Part shown: piece by piece, positions 52,310 through 60,249 of the stretch | Layout: each line of letters opens with the position of its first letter | Numbering within the stretch: position 1 is the first letter of the stretch | NCBI RefSeq assembly: GCF_002210225.1 | Contig: NZ_MWUJ01000008.1 | Coordinates: 62,001-126,000 of the forward strand | Direction: 5' to 3' | Length of the DNA: 64,000 bases | Source: Geofilum rhodophaeum | GTDB lineage: Bacteria > Bacteroidota > Bacteroidia > Bacteroidales > Marinilabiliaceae | Position numbers and translations under genes: made by a program | The notes under the pieces: model-generated | The model's input: only the letters and a program-made list of their open reading frames with translations | Databases searched by the model: none | What the model was told of the DNA's origin: nothing

Positions 52310-52921
52310 ATGGCACATAGAAACGTAGCGTAACAAGCACGGCTCCACTCCGGAAGGGAAGTAGTGTAGAACAGCTGCCTTCAGAAAACAACTCGTCTAA
52401 GCGCAGATGCAGCTGTTCAAGCCTCTGAATGTTTCCGTAAGTGAACGAAGAAACGCAGCGTTACAAACACAATTGTGCTCTGGAAGGGAAGTGGTGCAAG
52501 ATAGCGACCTACAGAAAACAACTCGTCTGAGCGCAGATGCAGCTGTTCAAGCCTCTGAATGTTTCCGTAAGTGAACGAAGAAACGCAGCGTAACAAGCAT
52601 CGCTGTCTGAGCCGTAGGCGAGTTTCGATGCTTGTAGTGAAGTGAATGAAGTGAGCAGGAAACAGGCAGCAGCGCAGAACAGCTGCATCAAGCGAAATGA
52701 ACAGGTGTTTTATGTCAGGCGCAAGATTGCACTACGACCACCCGAGTTCGATGCTTGTAGGGAAGCAAGCGAAGTGAATAGCTATTTTATGTCAGCAGCA
52801 GGAATACACTACGACCACTCGAGTTCAAGAATTTTAGCGACTTGAACAAAGGCTCCGGAAATAAGCGAAAGCGCAGATGGTACACATCAAGCGAATTGAA
52901 CAGGTGTTTTCTGTCAGGCGC
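52310..52921. repeat. Block of nested palindromic repeats (region B)
   Basis: About 600 gene-free bases with the same repeat family as 15650-16556. One unit has its left arm at 52348 (CTCCGGAAGGGAAGTAGTG) and right arm ending at 52823 (CACTACGACCACTCGAG); a second complete unit (52478-52746) lies inside it. A right-arm fragment, GAACAGGTGTTTTCTGTC then AGGCGC, occupies 52898-52921 and runs into the 3' end of the sugar kinase gene. The stretch 52824-52897 holds degraded pieces of the same family. Confidence 0.83.
52478..52746. repeat. Palindromic repeat unit B2
   Basis: 269-bp complete unit with an extra stem (GATGCAGCTGTTC left, GAACAGCTGCATC right; GTTTCC / GGAAAC) compared with the 178-bp form, and the tip stem ACAAGCATCG (52593-52602) / CGATGCTTGT (52626-52635). 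Confidence 0.8.
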
Positions 52922-53753
52922 GTTCAGCAGCATGAAACACCATTAGAGCCTCCATCGGCGACCGCCTCACCTCTCCCAAACGGCAGCCCTTCTCCAACGC
53001 CACCTCCTCCAGCAGCTCCCGGAAAAACCAGGCTACACTCCCCGTAAAGTGCAAGGGCAGCTCCCGGTGCCCCGGATAAAGCAAAATGTTGCGGTCAAAA
53101 AACTCGACAAAACTCTCCCTAACCAGCCGACGTACAACCGGCACCTCCAAATGCTCCAGAATAAAAGGGACAAAGCCCGCTAAAAAGCGATTCGGAAAAG
53201 GCTGACGATACACCCGCTCTACCACCTGCAAGGCAGAAAGGTCGTAGCGCCCGATAAAAGCAGCCGACAAATCGGCCGGCAACTGTCGTTTAAAAACCGC
53301 GGATACCAACTTGCGTCCCAGCACCGCACCACTGCCCTCATCCCCCAGAATAAAACCCAGGGGCGAAATGTGCTCAACAATCTCGCGCCCGTTATAATGG
53401 CAGGAATTGGAGCCCGTACCCAGAATGGCAACAAGGCCCTCTGAGCGTCCACACAAACCACGAGCAGCCCCCAAAAGGTCGCTTTCGACCTCCACCCGGG
53501 CACCGGGAAAGCGCCCTTCGAGCGCAGTCACCAGCTTATTGCGTTGCGCCTCACCGGCACAACCCGCACCATAAAACCAAACTTCCTGAACCCCCACCCA
53601 TCCGGGCAGTTCCATCAACACTTTTTCTATGTCGGTCAGCTCTTGATAAAAAGGATTGATGCCTGCACTTAAGGCATTTTCCTGAACCCCGCCATCGGCA
53701 GCAAACAAACACCACTCCGTTTTACTGGACCCACTATCGGCAATCAGCTTCAT
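52914..53753 (-). CDS. BadF/BadG/BcrA-type amino-sugar kinase
   Basis: Cytosolic ASKHA-fold kinase of 279 residues similar to N-acetylglucosamine/N-acetylmuramate kinases of the BadF family. Phosphate-1 motif IADSGSSKTEWCLF at the N-terminus, WFYGAGCAGE, the phosphate-2 region VAILGTGSNSCHYNG, and GFILGDEGSGAVLGRKL are all intact. The adjacent divergent operon encodes SpoIID/LytB and an AmpG-like permease, so phosphorylation of a salvaged peptidoglycan sugar is the most likely role. Its last codons and TGA stop lie in sequence shared with the palindromic repeats (GTCAGGCGC at 52913-52921), so the C-terminus may have been reset by a repeat insertion. Confidence 0.87.
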   Translation of the reverse strand: MKLIADSGSSKTEWCLFAADGGVQENALSAGINPFYQELTDIEKVLMELPGWVGVQEVWFYGAGCAGEAQRNKLVTALEGRFPGARVEVESDLLGAARGLCGRSEGLVAILGTGSNSCHYNGREIVEHISPLGFILGDEGSGAVLGRKLVSAVFKRQLPADLSAAFIGRYDLSALQVVERVYRQPFPNRFLAGFVPFILEHLEVPVVRRLVRESFVEFFDRNILLYPGHRELPLHFTGSVAWFFRELLEEVALEKGCRLGEVRRSPMEALMVFHAAERA

Positions 53754-53768
53754 CTTCTTTTAAAAATC

Positions 53769-53801
53769 TTTGGTTACTCCGCCGGCTCTTGGCTATATTT
53801 A
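53769..53801 (+). promoter_or_regulatory. Promoter of the GT2-DUF4922-SpoIID-MFS operon
   Basis: TTTG (53769-53772), a 21-base spacer and TATATTTA (53794-53801, last base off consensus), 60 bases before the 57-codon gene that leads the operon. Confidence 0.55.
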
Positions 53802-53861
53802 CACCTTGTTGCGGTACAAAGCCGACACAAATTAAGCATTAATTCACCAAACACAAAGGTC

Positions 53862-54035
53862 ATGAGCAAAGACAGCGGAACTTCAGGTGCCATTTACGGA
53901 TTGGGCCTCATTGGCGCAGCCATCTACTTCATTTCCGGAGCCACCAGTTTCTGGGCAGGCGTACTCGGCTTTTTAAAGGCCCTGGTGTGGCCCGCCTTTT
54001 TGGTTTACGAACTGTTGAAATACATCGGCGCCTAA
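53862..54035 (+). CDS. 57-residue small membrane protein
   Basis: Short ORF of 57 codons with a good ATG, reading [20 protein letters not shown] at the start, followed by a hydrophobic stretch ([18 protein letters not shown]) and ending [10 protein letters not shown]. It has one or two TM segments with a helix-breaking Gly/Ser/Thr middle. I recall similar small conserved membrane proteins in diverse bacteria but cannot name a function. It lies 2 bp before the glycosyltransferase ATG and behind a promoter, so it is likely a real first gene of the operon. Confidence 0.75.
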   Translation: MSKDSGTSGAIYGLGLIGAAIYFISGATSFWAGVLGFLKALVWPAFLVYELLKYIGA

Positions 54036-54037
54036 AT

Positions 54038-55360
54038 ATGGACAAAATAGAGAAGCACCTTTTGCTGCAGCCCTCGACTGCGGCCCTGAAAAGTATTGCA
54101 CAAAGCTGCAAGGCACCCTACCTGTTGCTGCAACTCAGGGAAGCCGACATTGAATGGCTGCCCCGGGCCCGGGAGCGCCTCCTGCAAACAGCAGAAAACA
54201 CCGGCGCCCTGCTGGTCTATGCCGACGCCTACCGCGAAAAGGACGGCCAACTGCAAGCCTGGCCCCACATCGACTACCAGGATGGGAGTCTCCGCGACGA
54301 TTTTGATTTTGGTCCCCTGGTACTGGTCCAGACCGCTGCCTTTAAACTTGCCGTGGACCAGCTGGACGACCATAACTACGCAGCCTGGTACGCGGTGCGC
54401 CTGCATCTGGCCCGCCGGGGACGCATCCTTCGCCTGCCGGAATATCTTTACAGCTACAGTCGGGACAACGATAAGCGCAAAACGGGACAACAGCAATTCG
54501 ATTATGTGGACCCGCGCAACCGCGAGGTGCAAATAGAGATGGAGGCCGTCTGCACCCGGCATTTGAGCGAGCTGGGCGCTCTGCTCCAGGCCCCTTTTAA
54601 AGAAGCCCCCCTCGAAGAAGGCGAGTTTCCGGTGACCGCCAGCATCGTTATTCCCGTTCGCAACCGCGTTAAAACCATAGAAGAAGCCGTCGCTTCGGCA
54701 GCGCGCCAGCGGTGCGACTTTCCGTTTAACATTTTGGTGGTGGACAACCACTCCGACGACGGAACAACGGAACGGCTGCAGGCACTGACGCAACAACACC
54801 CTCATTTGCTGCACCTGCAACCTAAAAGCAAGCAGCTGGGCATTGGGGGCTGCTGGAACGAGGCCCTTTACCATCCGCAATGTGGCCGCTTTGTGGTGCA
54901 GCTCGACAGCGACGACCTGTACAACAGCGACCAGGTGCTGCAAACCATCGTCGACACCTTTTACCGTGAGCGCTGCGCCCTGCTGGTGGGCAGCTACCAG
55001 ATGGTCGACTTCCAGCTGGAGGAACTGCCACCGGGCCTCATCGACCACCGCGAATGGACCCCCCACAACGGTCCCAACAACGCCCTGCGCATCAACGGAC
55101 TGGGTGCACCCCGCGCCTTTTTCACCCCCATTCTGCGTCAAATCGGTTTTCCCAACGTAAGCTATGGCGAGGACTATGCCGTAGCCCTGGCACTGAGTCG
55201 CACCTGGCACACCGGGCGCATCTACACGCCCCTCTACCTTTGTCGCCGCTGGGAAGGCAATACCGATGCCGACCTGAATGTGCAGCAGAGCAATGCGCAC
55301 AATACGTATAAGGACCGACTGCGCACCCTCGAACTGTATGCCCGCACAGCCAAAAAATAG
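54038..55360 (+). CDS. Tandem family 2 glycosyltransferase
   Basis: Glycosyltransferase of 440 residues. The C-terminal half (from about residue 199) is a clear GT2 domain: [42 protein letters not shown], the DXD-like metal site QLDSDDLYN (289-296) and a late [13 protein letters not shown] acceptor-site region. The N-terminal half (about 25-150) resembles a second, degenerate GT-A domain that lacks the nucleotide-binding start but keeps an acceptor-side pattern ([29 protein letters not shown]). No TM segment is seen, so it is cytosolic. It is 2 bp after the small membrane protein gene and 4 bp before the DUF4922 gene. Donor and acceptor are unknown. Confidence 0.87.
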   Translation: MDKIEKHLLLQPSTAALKSIAQSCKAPYLLLQLREADIEWLPRARERLLQTAENTGALLVYADAYREKDGQLQAWPHIDYQDGSLRDDFDFGPLVLVQTAAFKLAVDQLDDHNYAAWYAVRLHLARRGRILRLPEYLYSYSRDNDKRKTGQQQFDYVDPRNREVQIEMEAVCTRHLSELGALLQAPFKEAPLEEGEFPVTASIVIPVRNRVKTIEEAVASAARQRCDFPFNILVVDNHSDDGTTERLQALTQQHPHLLHLQPKSKQLGIGGCWNEALYHPQCGRFVVQLDSDDLYNSDQVLQTIVDTFYRERCALLVGSYQMVDFQLEELPPGLIDHREWTPHNGPNNALRINGLGAPRAFFTPILRQIGFPNVSYGEDYAVALALSRTWHTGRIYTPLYLCRRWEGNTDADLNVQQSNAHNTYKDRLRTLELYARTAKK

Positions 55361-55364
55361 ACAA

Positions 55365-56315
55365 ATGGACTACCTTTCGGTCGAACATTTTTTACAGGAA
55401 CAACTCAGCCAATGGCCCGAGGCCCGCAAGCGCTTCGAAGGTCTGGAGGAAGTCATGACCCGAAGCATCGGCCTGGGACAAGGCGAAAACCTTGTCCTCC
55501 AACTGAACCCACAGCGCATCCGCTCCTCCGCCGCCGCCACCGATGCCCCAAGCATTGCCCGGCGGGCCTGCTTTTTGTGTCCCGAACAACGCCCGCCCGA
55601 ACAGCTCATCTGGCCCTTTGGCAGCGACTACCACATTCTGGTGAATCCCTTCCCCATCTTTCCACAGCACCTGACCATCGTAAGCAAGACCCACGTGCCT
55701 CAGCGCTTGGCGGGACGCATAGGCGACATGCTGCACTTGGCCCAACACCTTAAGGGCACTACCGTTTTTTACAACGGCGCAAAATGCGGGGCCTCGGCAC
55801 CCGACCATTTTCACTTTCAGGCAGGAAGCAGCGACCTTATGCCCCTGGAGGAAGAATGGCGGCAACATAGGCGCGAAACCCTTTGGGAACAAGAAGCCTT
55901 GCTTATCCAGGCATCGGCCAACACGCAACGCCACTACCTGATGTTGGAAGACGACGACAGCGAGCGGCTGGAACAGGTATTGCAAAGCATTTTAGAACAG
56001 CTCCAAAAGCTACAGGAAGAAAAGGAAGAAGCCCGCATCAACCTGCTGGCGCGCCACCATGGCAGCCATTGGCGCCTCTTTCTCTTTCCGCGCGGGGCCC
56101 ACCGGCCCCGCCAGTACGCCCTCGAAGGAAAAGAACGCCTGCTGTTGAGTCCCGCCTCCGTAGATTTCGGCGGCCTCTTTATTTGTGCCCGCGTGGAAGA
56201 TTACGACAAACTGAACGCCCCGCAATTGCGCGACGTACTCAGTCAATGTACCTTGCCTGCCGGTCAGTGGCAGGAATTTAAAGAAAAGTTGAGCGCCTAT
56301 TTTAGTAAGTTATGA
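55365..56315 (+). CDS. DUF4922 protein, HIT/GalT-like nucleotidyltransferase fold
   Basis: Cytosolic protein of 316 residues in the DUF4922 family. It has a CxxC pair (Cys69, Cys72) as in GalT-type zinc sites, a LVNPFPIFPQHLTIVSKTHVPQ stretch typical of the HIT superfamily, and the catalytic-looking His148-Phe-His150-Phe-Gln152 (DHFHFQ), equivalent to HxHxQ of nucleotide-sugar phosphorylases and uridylyltransferases. This suggests transfer or phosphorolysis of a nucleotide-linked sugar, but the substrate is not known. Its stop overlaps the ATG of the SpoIID gene (ATGA). Confidence 0.82.
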   Translation: MDYLSVEHFLQEQLSQWPEARKRFEGLEEVMTRSIGLGQGENLVLQLNPQRIRSSAAATDAPSIARRACFLCPEQRPPEQLIWPFGSDYHILVNPFPIFPQHLTIVSKTHVPQRLAGRIGDMLHLAQHLKGTTVFYNGAKCGASAPDHFHFQAGSSDLMPLEEEWRQHRRETLWEQEALLIQASANTQRHYLMLEDDDSERLEQVLQSILEQLQKLQEEKEEARINLLARHHGSHWRLFLFPRGAHRPRQYALEGKERLLLSPASVDFGGLFICARVEDYDKLNAPQLRDVLSQCTLPAGQWQEFKEKLSAYFSKL

Positions 56316-57664
56316 AGTGGAACAACCAGGAACCGGAAATAGCGGTGGGACTGCTGCGGGCACCCGATATACAAGTCACGCTGCACGGCAGCTATCGTTT
56401 GAACGAGGAGCTGCTCAGCGGCAGGGTGACCTTCAGCCTGGACAAGGAGCACAAGGGTGCGGGGGGACTGCTCAGTTATCGGGCGGGACAGAAAACCGGT
56501 GAAACCGCTCTGCCTCTGACGCTGGTACCGGTCAACTACGACCAGGAAGTGGTGGAGGTCCACCAAATAACCATCGGTATCGATTTTCACTGGCAGCGGA
56601 AGGAGGACCAGCGTTTTCGGGGCAGTCTTCGTTTGGTGGAAGAGGGGGGACAACTCAGAGTCATTAATGTACTGAAGCTGGAGGACTATCTGGTGTCGGT
56701 CATTTCTTCGGAGATGAAGGCCACCGCCTCGGCCGAATTTCTGAAGGCCCATGCCATCATGTCGCGCAGCTGGCTGCTGGCCCAATTGCAAAAGGCGGCC
56801 GAAGGAGGAAATGCCGCCGGGGCAGCAGACCAGGACAACAACCCGGAACGGCACATTAGGTGGTACGACCGGGAAGACCATGCCCTGTTTGATGTATGTG
56901 CCGACGACCACTGTCAGCGTTACCAGGGCCTGACGCGGGCGACGGAGCCGCGGGTTGAAGCGGCGGTCCGGGAGACAAGTGGGCAGGTCCTGCTTTACAA
57001 CGACCGGGTTTGCGATGCCCGTTTCTCAAAGTGCTGCGGCGGAGCCACAGAAAGTTTTGAGGAAGTCTGGGAGCCCATCCCCCACCCCTACCTGGGCAGC
57101 TGGCGCGACGGCGGGCAGGGCGACTTGCCCAATTTACGTAAGGAGGAGCAGGCAACGGCCTGGATACTGGGACAACCGGAGGCCTGGTGCAGGACCAGCG
57201 ACCGGGAGGTGCTGGCTCAGGTATTGAACGACTACGACCAGGAAACGCAGGACTTCTTCCGCTGGGAGGTGGTGCTGAGTCAGCAGGAGCTGCAGCGACT
57301 GCTGAAGGAAAAAATCGGTCTGGAACTGGGCGCCATCCAAAGTCTCCGCCCCCTAAAAAGAGGCGGCTCGGGGCGCATCAGCGAACTGGAAATTACCGGA
57401 ACACAGGGTCGTTGCGTGGTGGGTAAGGAACTGGAAATACGCAAAGCCCTCTCGCCCTCCCACCTTTACAGCTCGGCCTTTGTGGTAGAAGCGCAACCTG
57501 CCGGTGCGGCGCTGCCGGAGGCCTTTCGCCTGAGGGGCGCAGGCTGGGGTCACGGTGTGGGCCTTTGTCAGATAGGCGCTGCGGTGATGGGGGCCGCCGG
57601 CAAAGACCACACCCGGATATTGTTGCACTATTTCAGGGGAGCCGCCCTTAAAAAACTGTATTGA
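56312..57664 (+). CDS. SpoIID/LytB domain protein
   Basis: Protein of 450 residues with a SpoIID/LytB domain, a family linked to peptidoglycan glycan-strand cleavage (SpoIID is a lytic transglycosylase acting on denuded glycans). The diagnostic helix is LVSVISSEMKATASAEFLKAHAIMSRSW; the acidic residue in SSEMK matches the catalytic Glu of SpoIID. Later come FSKCCGGATESFEEVW and the C-terminal GWGHGVGLCQIGAAVMG signature. No signal peptide is evident (MKWNNQEPEIAVGLL start), so either export is non-standard or it acts in the cytoplasm on imported muropeptides. Overlaps DUF4922 by 4 bases and the MFS gene by 1. Confidence 0.88.
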   Translation: MKWNNQEPEIAVGLLRAPDIQVTLHGSYRLNEELLSGRVTFSLDKEHKGAGGLLSYRAGQKTGETALPLTLVPVNYDQEVVEVHQITIGIDFHWQRKEDQRFRGSLRLVEEGGQLRVINVLKLEDYLVSVISSEMKATASAEFLKAHAIMSRSWLLAQLQKAAEGGNAAGAADQDNNPERHIRWYDREDHALFDVCADDHCQRYQGLTRATEPRVEAAVRETSGQVLLYNDRVCDARFSKCCGGATESFEEVWEPIPHPYLGSWRDGGQGDLPNLRKEEQATAWILGQPEAWCRTSDREVLAQVLNDYDQETQDFFRWEVVLSQQELQRLLKEKIGLELGAIQSLRPLKRGGSGRISELEITGTQGRCVVGKELEIRKALSPSHLYSSAFVVEAQPAGAALPEAFRLRGAGWGHGVGLCQIGAAVMGAAGKDHTRILLHYFRGAALKKLY

Positions 57665-58953
57665 TGGAAAACACGAAACAAGGGAACGGTTGGCGCTGGA
57701 TTCCCTCTTTGTATTTTGTACAGGGACTGCCCTACGTCATGGTGATGACGGTATCGGTAATCATGTACAAGCGCCTGGGCCTCTCCAACACCGACATTGC
57801 ACTGTACACCAGCTGGCTCTACCTGCCCTGGTTCATCAAACCGGCTTGGAGTCCCTTTGTCGATTTGTTGCGCACCAAGCGCTGGTGGATACTGGTGATG
57901 CAGCTGGTGATGGGGGGCGGACTGGCAGGGGTGGCCCTGAGTATTCCGGTCGATCCTTTTGTGCGCTACACCCTGGCCTTCTTCTGGCTGCTGGCTTTCA
58001 GCTCGGCCACCCACGACATTGCTGCCGACGGCTTTTATATGTTGGGATTGAAGGAGGACGAGCAGGCTTTTTTTGTAGGCATACGCAGCACCTTTTACCG
58101 CCTGGCCATGATGACCGGTCAAGGGCTTCTGGTGATGCTGGCCGGCTGGCTGGAGCAGCGCATGGGCATCGCCAGGGCCTGGCAAATCACCTTTGTGGCC
58201 ATGGCACTGCTGCTGGTGGTGGCTGCGCTGTGGCATAGTTGGAGTCTGCCCAGGCCCCAAAACGATGGGGCAACCGAAGCGCAGACTGGTGCTGAGTTGT
58301 GGCGGGGCGTTGGCGCCTCCCTGGGCTCCTTCTTTGCCAAACCGGGCATGAAGGTGGCCGTGGCCTTTATGCTGCTCTATCGCCTGGGCGAAGCGCAGCT
58401 GGTGAAGCTGGCCGCTCCCTTTTTGCTGGATGCCCGGGAGGTGGGGGGACTGGCGCTGAGTACCGAGACGGTGGGCTTACTTTACGGGACCATTGGGGTG
58501 GTGGCGCTGACGCTGGGAGGCATTCTGGGCGGATGGCTGATTACCCGAAAATGCTTGCGCTATTGGCTGTGGCCCATGGCATTGGCCATGAATCTGCCCA
58601 ACCTGGCCTATGTGGTGCTGGCCTGGTGGCAGCCGGAGGGTATGTCCATGGTGGCCGCACTGATAGCCCTGGAACAACTGGGTTATGGCTTTGGTTTCAC
58701 GGCCTATGTACTGTTTCTGATTCATTATGCCGACGGGCCCTACAAAACCGCCCACTACGCCATTGGAACGGGACTCATGGCCCTGGGCATGATGCTGCCG
58801 GGTATGGCTTCGGGCTGGCTGCAAGACCTCCTGGGCTATCGCTTTTTCTTTATTTGGGTGGTGCTTTGTACCCTTCCGGGTTTTGCCCTGCTGCCCCAAT
58901 TGAAGATTCCGGCACATTTTGGCCGCAAAAACCAGGGCTTTACCAAAAATTAA
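57664..58953 (+). CDS. AmpG-like MFS transporter
   Basis: Inner-membrane major facilitator of 429 residues with about 12 hydrophobic segments, most like AmpG muropeptide permeases: SLYFVQGLPYVMVMTVSVIMYKRLGLS near the N-terminus, SWLYLPWFIKPAWSPFVDLLRTKRWW covering TM2-loop, and SATHDIAADGF in TM4 are typical. Likely import of anhydro-muropeptides or related saccharides. Start chosen at the ATG in TGATG, coupled to the SpoIID stop. Last gene of the operon; serB follows after 75 bp with its own promoter. Confidence 0.88.
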   Translation: MENTKQGNGWRWIPSLYFVQGLPYVMVMTVSVIMYKRLGLSNTDIALYTSWLYLPWFIKPAWSPFVDLLRTKRWWILVMQLVMGGGLAGVALSIPVDPFVRYTLAFFWLLAFSSATHDIAADGFYMLGLKEDEQAFFVGIRSTFYRLAMMTGQGLLVMLAGWLEQRMGIARAWQITFVAMALLLVVAALWHSWSLPRPQNDGATEAQTGAELWRGVGASLGSFFAKPGMKVAVAFMLLYRLGEAQLVKLAAPFLLDAREVGGLALSTETVGLLYGTIGVVALTLGGILGGWLITRKCLRYWLWPMALAMNLPNLAYVVLAWWQPEGMSMVAALIALEQLGYGFGFTAYVLFLIHYADGPYKTAHYAIGTGLMALGMMLPGMASGWLQDLLGYRFFFIWVVLCTLPGFALLPQLKIPAHFGRKNQGFTKN

Positions 58954-58976
58954 CGGGCACTCTACAGCAGTTGTAT

Positions 58977-58984
58977 TATCTTTG
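58977..58984 (+). promoter_or_regulatory. -7 box of serB-pepD
   Basis: TATCTTTG, exact TAnnTTTG match, 44 bases before the serB ATG. Confidence 0.5.
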
Positions 58985-59028
58985 TGCCCTAAATATTTTA
59001 ATATTCAACCTGTCGCAGCGTTGCTACC

Positions 59029-60249
59029 ATGACCAAACAACGAGAAATCATTCTGCTGAACATTGCCGGTGAGGACAAACCGGGAGTTACAGCTACCCTG
59101 ACCAACATTTTGGCCGAACACAATGTCAACATCCTGGACATTGGTCAGGCCGTTATCCATGAGGACCTGGGTCTGGGCATCCTCCTGGAGGTGCCCGAGA
59201 AATCGGAATCTTCGCCCATCCTCAAAGACCTGCTTTTTAAGGCCTACGAGATGGGCCTCAATATAAAGTTCACGCCCATTCCGGAGCACAAGTACGAAGA
59301 GTGGGTGAACCACCAGGGCAAGGAGCGCTTTATTGTGACCCTGCTCTCGCGCAAGCTCACCGCCAAACAGCTTTCTAAAGTCACCCGCCTCATTTCCGAC
59401 CAGGGCCTCAACATCGATCTGATCAGTCGCCTCAGCGGCCGTGTTCCCCTGAACAACGGCAAACACAACAAGAGTGTGGTGGAGTTCTGGGTACGCGGCA
59501 CCCCCCGCGATATTGAAAGCATGAAAACGACCTTTATCGACATTTCGGGAGAAACCGGTGTGGACATCGCTTTTCAGGAAGACAACATCTACCGCCGCAA
59601 CCGCCGTTTGGTGTGTTTTGATATGGACTCGACCCTTATTCAGGCTGAGGTTATTGATGAACTGGCCCGAAAAGCGGGGGTTTACGAGCAGGTAAGTGCC
59701 ATTACCGAGGCCGCCATGCGGGGCGAAATGGACTTCAACGAAAGTTTCAAGCAGCGCGTTGCGCTGCTTAAAGGCTTGGACGAAAGTGTGATGAAGGAGG
59801 TGGCCGACAGTCTCCCGCTTACCGAAGGGGCCGAGCGCCTCTTTCAAACCCTCAAGAAATACGGCTACCGCACCGCCATCCTGTCGGGCGGCTTCACCTA
59901 TTTCGGCAACTACCTCAAAGGCAAACTGGGCATAGACTACATCTTTGCCAACGAGCTCGAAATCAAGGACGGCAAACTCACCGGTAAGCATGTGGGGGAA
60001 ATCATCGACGGACAAAAAAAGGCGGAGCTGCTGAAGCTTATTGCGTTTAAAGAGGATATTCATCTGGAGCAGGTAATTGCCGTGGGCGATGGCTCCAACG
60101 ATTTGCCCATGTTGCGATTGGCGGGACTGGGTATTGCCTTCCACGCCAAGCCTAAGGTAAAAGCCTCGGCCAAACACGCCATTTCAACCATTGGTCTGGA
60201 TGCCATCCTTTATCTTTTGGGCTTCCGCGACCGTGAAATCAATATGTAA
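59029..60249 (+). CDS. serB: Phosphoserine phosphatase with ACT domains
   Basis: Last step of serine biosynthesis, hydrolysis of O-phosphoserine. The 406 residues comprise two N-terminal ACT-like domains (about 5-85 with IAGEDKPGVTATLTNIL, and 98-180 with RFIVTLLSRKLTAKQLSKVTRL) and a HAD phosphatase domain from 193: motif I FDMDSTL (Asp198 nucleophile, Asp200), motif II ILSGGFTYF, and motif IV VGDGSNDLPML. The ACT pair probably gives serine feedback control. The stop codon overlaps the pepD ATG by one base (TAATG). Confidence 0.95.
   Translation: MTKQREIILLNIAGEDKPGVTATLTNILAEHNVNILDIGQAVIHEDLGLGILLEVPEKSESSPILKDLLFKAYEMGLNIKFTPIPEHKYEEWVNHQGKERFIVTLLSRKLTAKQLSKVTRLISDQGLNIDLISRLSGRVPLNNGKHNKSVVEFWVRGTPRDIESMKTTFIDISGETGVDIAFQEDNIYRRNRRLVCFDMDSTLIQAEVIDELARKAGVYEQVSAITEAAMRGEMDFNESFKQRVALLKGLDESVMKEVADSLPLTEGAERLFQTLKKYGYRTAILSGGFTYFGNYLKGKLGIDYIFANELEIKDGKLTGKHVGEIIDGQKKAELLKLIAFKEDIHLEQVIAVGDGSNDLPMLRLAGLGIAFHAKPKVKASAKHAISTIGLDAILYLLGFRDREINM

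Noticed and set aside
54032-55300. 422-codon minus-strand frame over the glycosyltransferase gene
   Set aside because: The opposite strand encodes a GT2 protein with clear motifs; the minus frame has only low-information Val/Gln/Gly-rich sequence.
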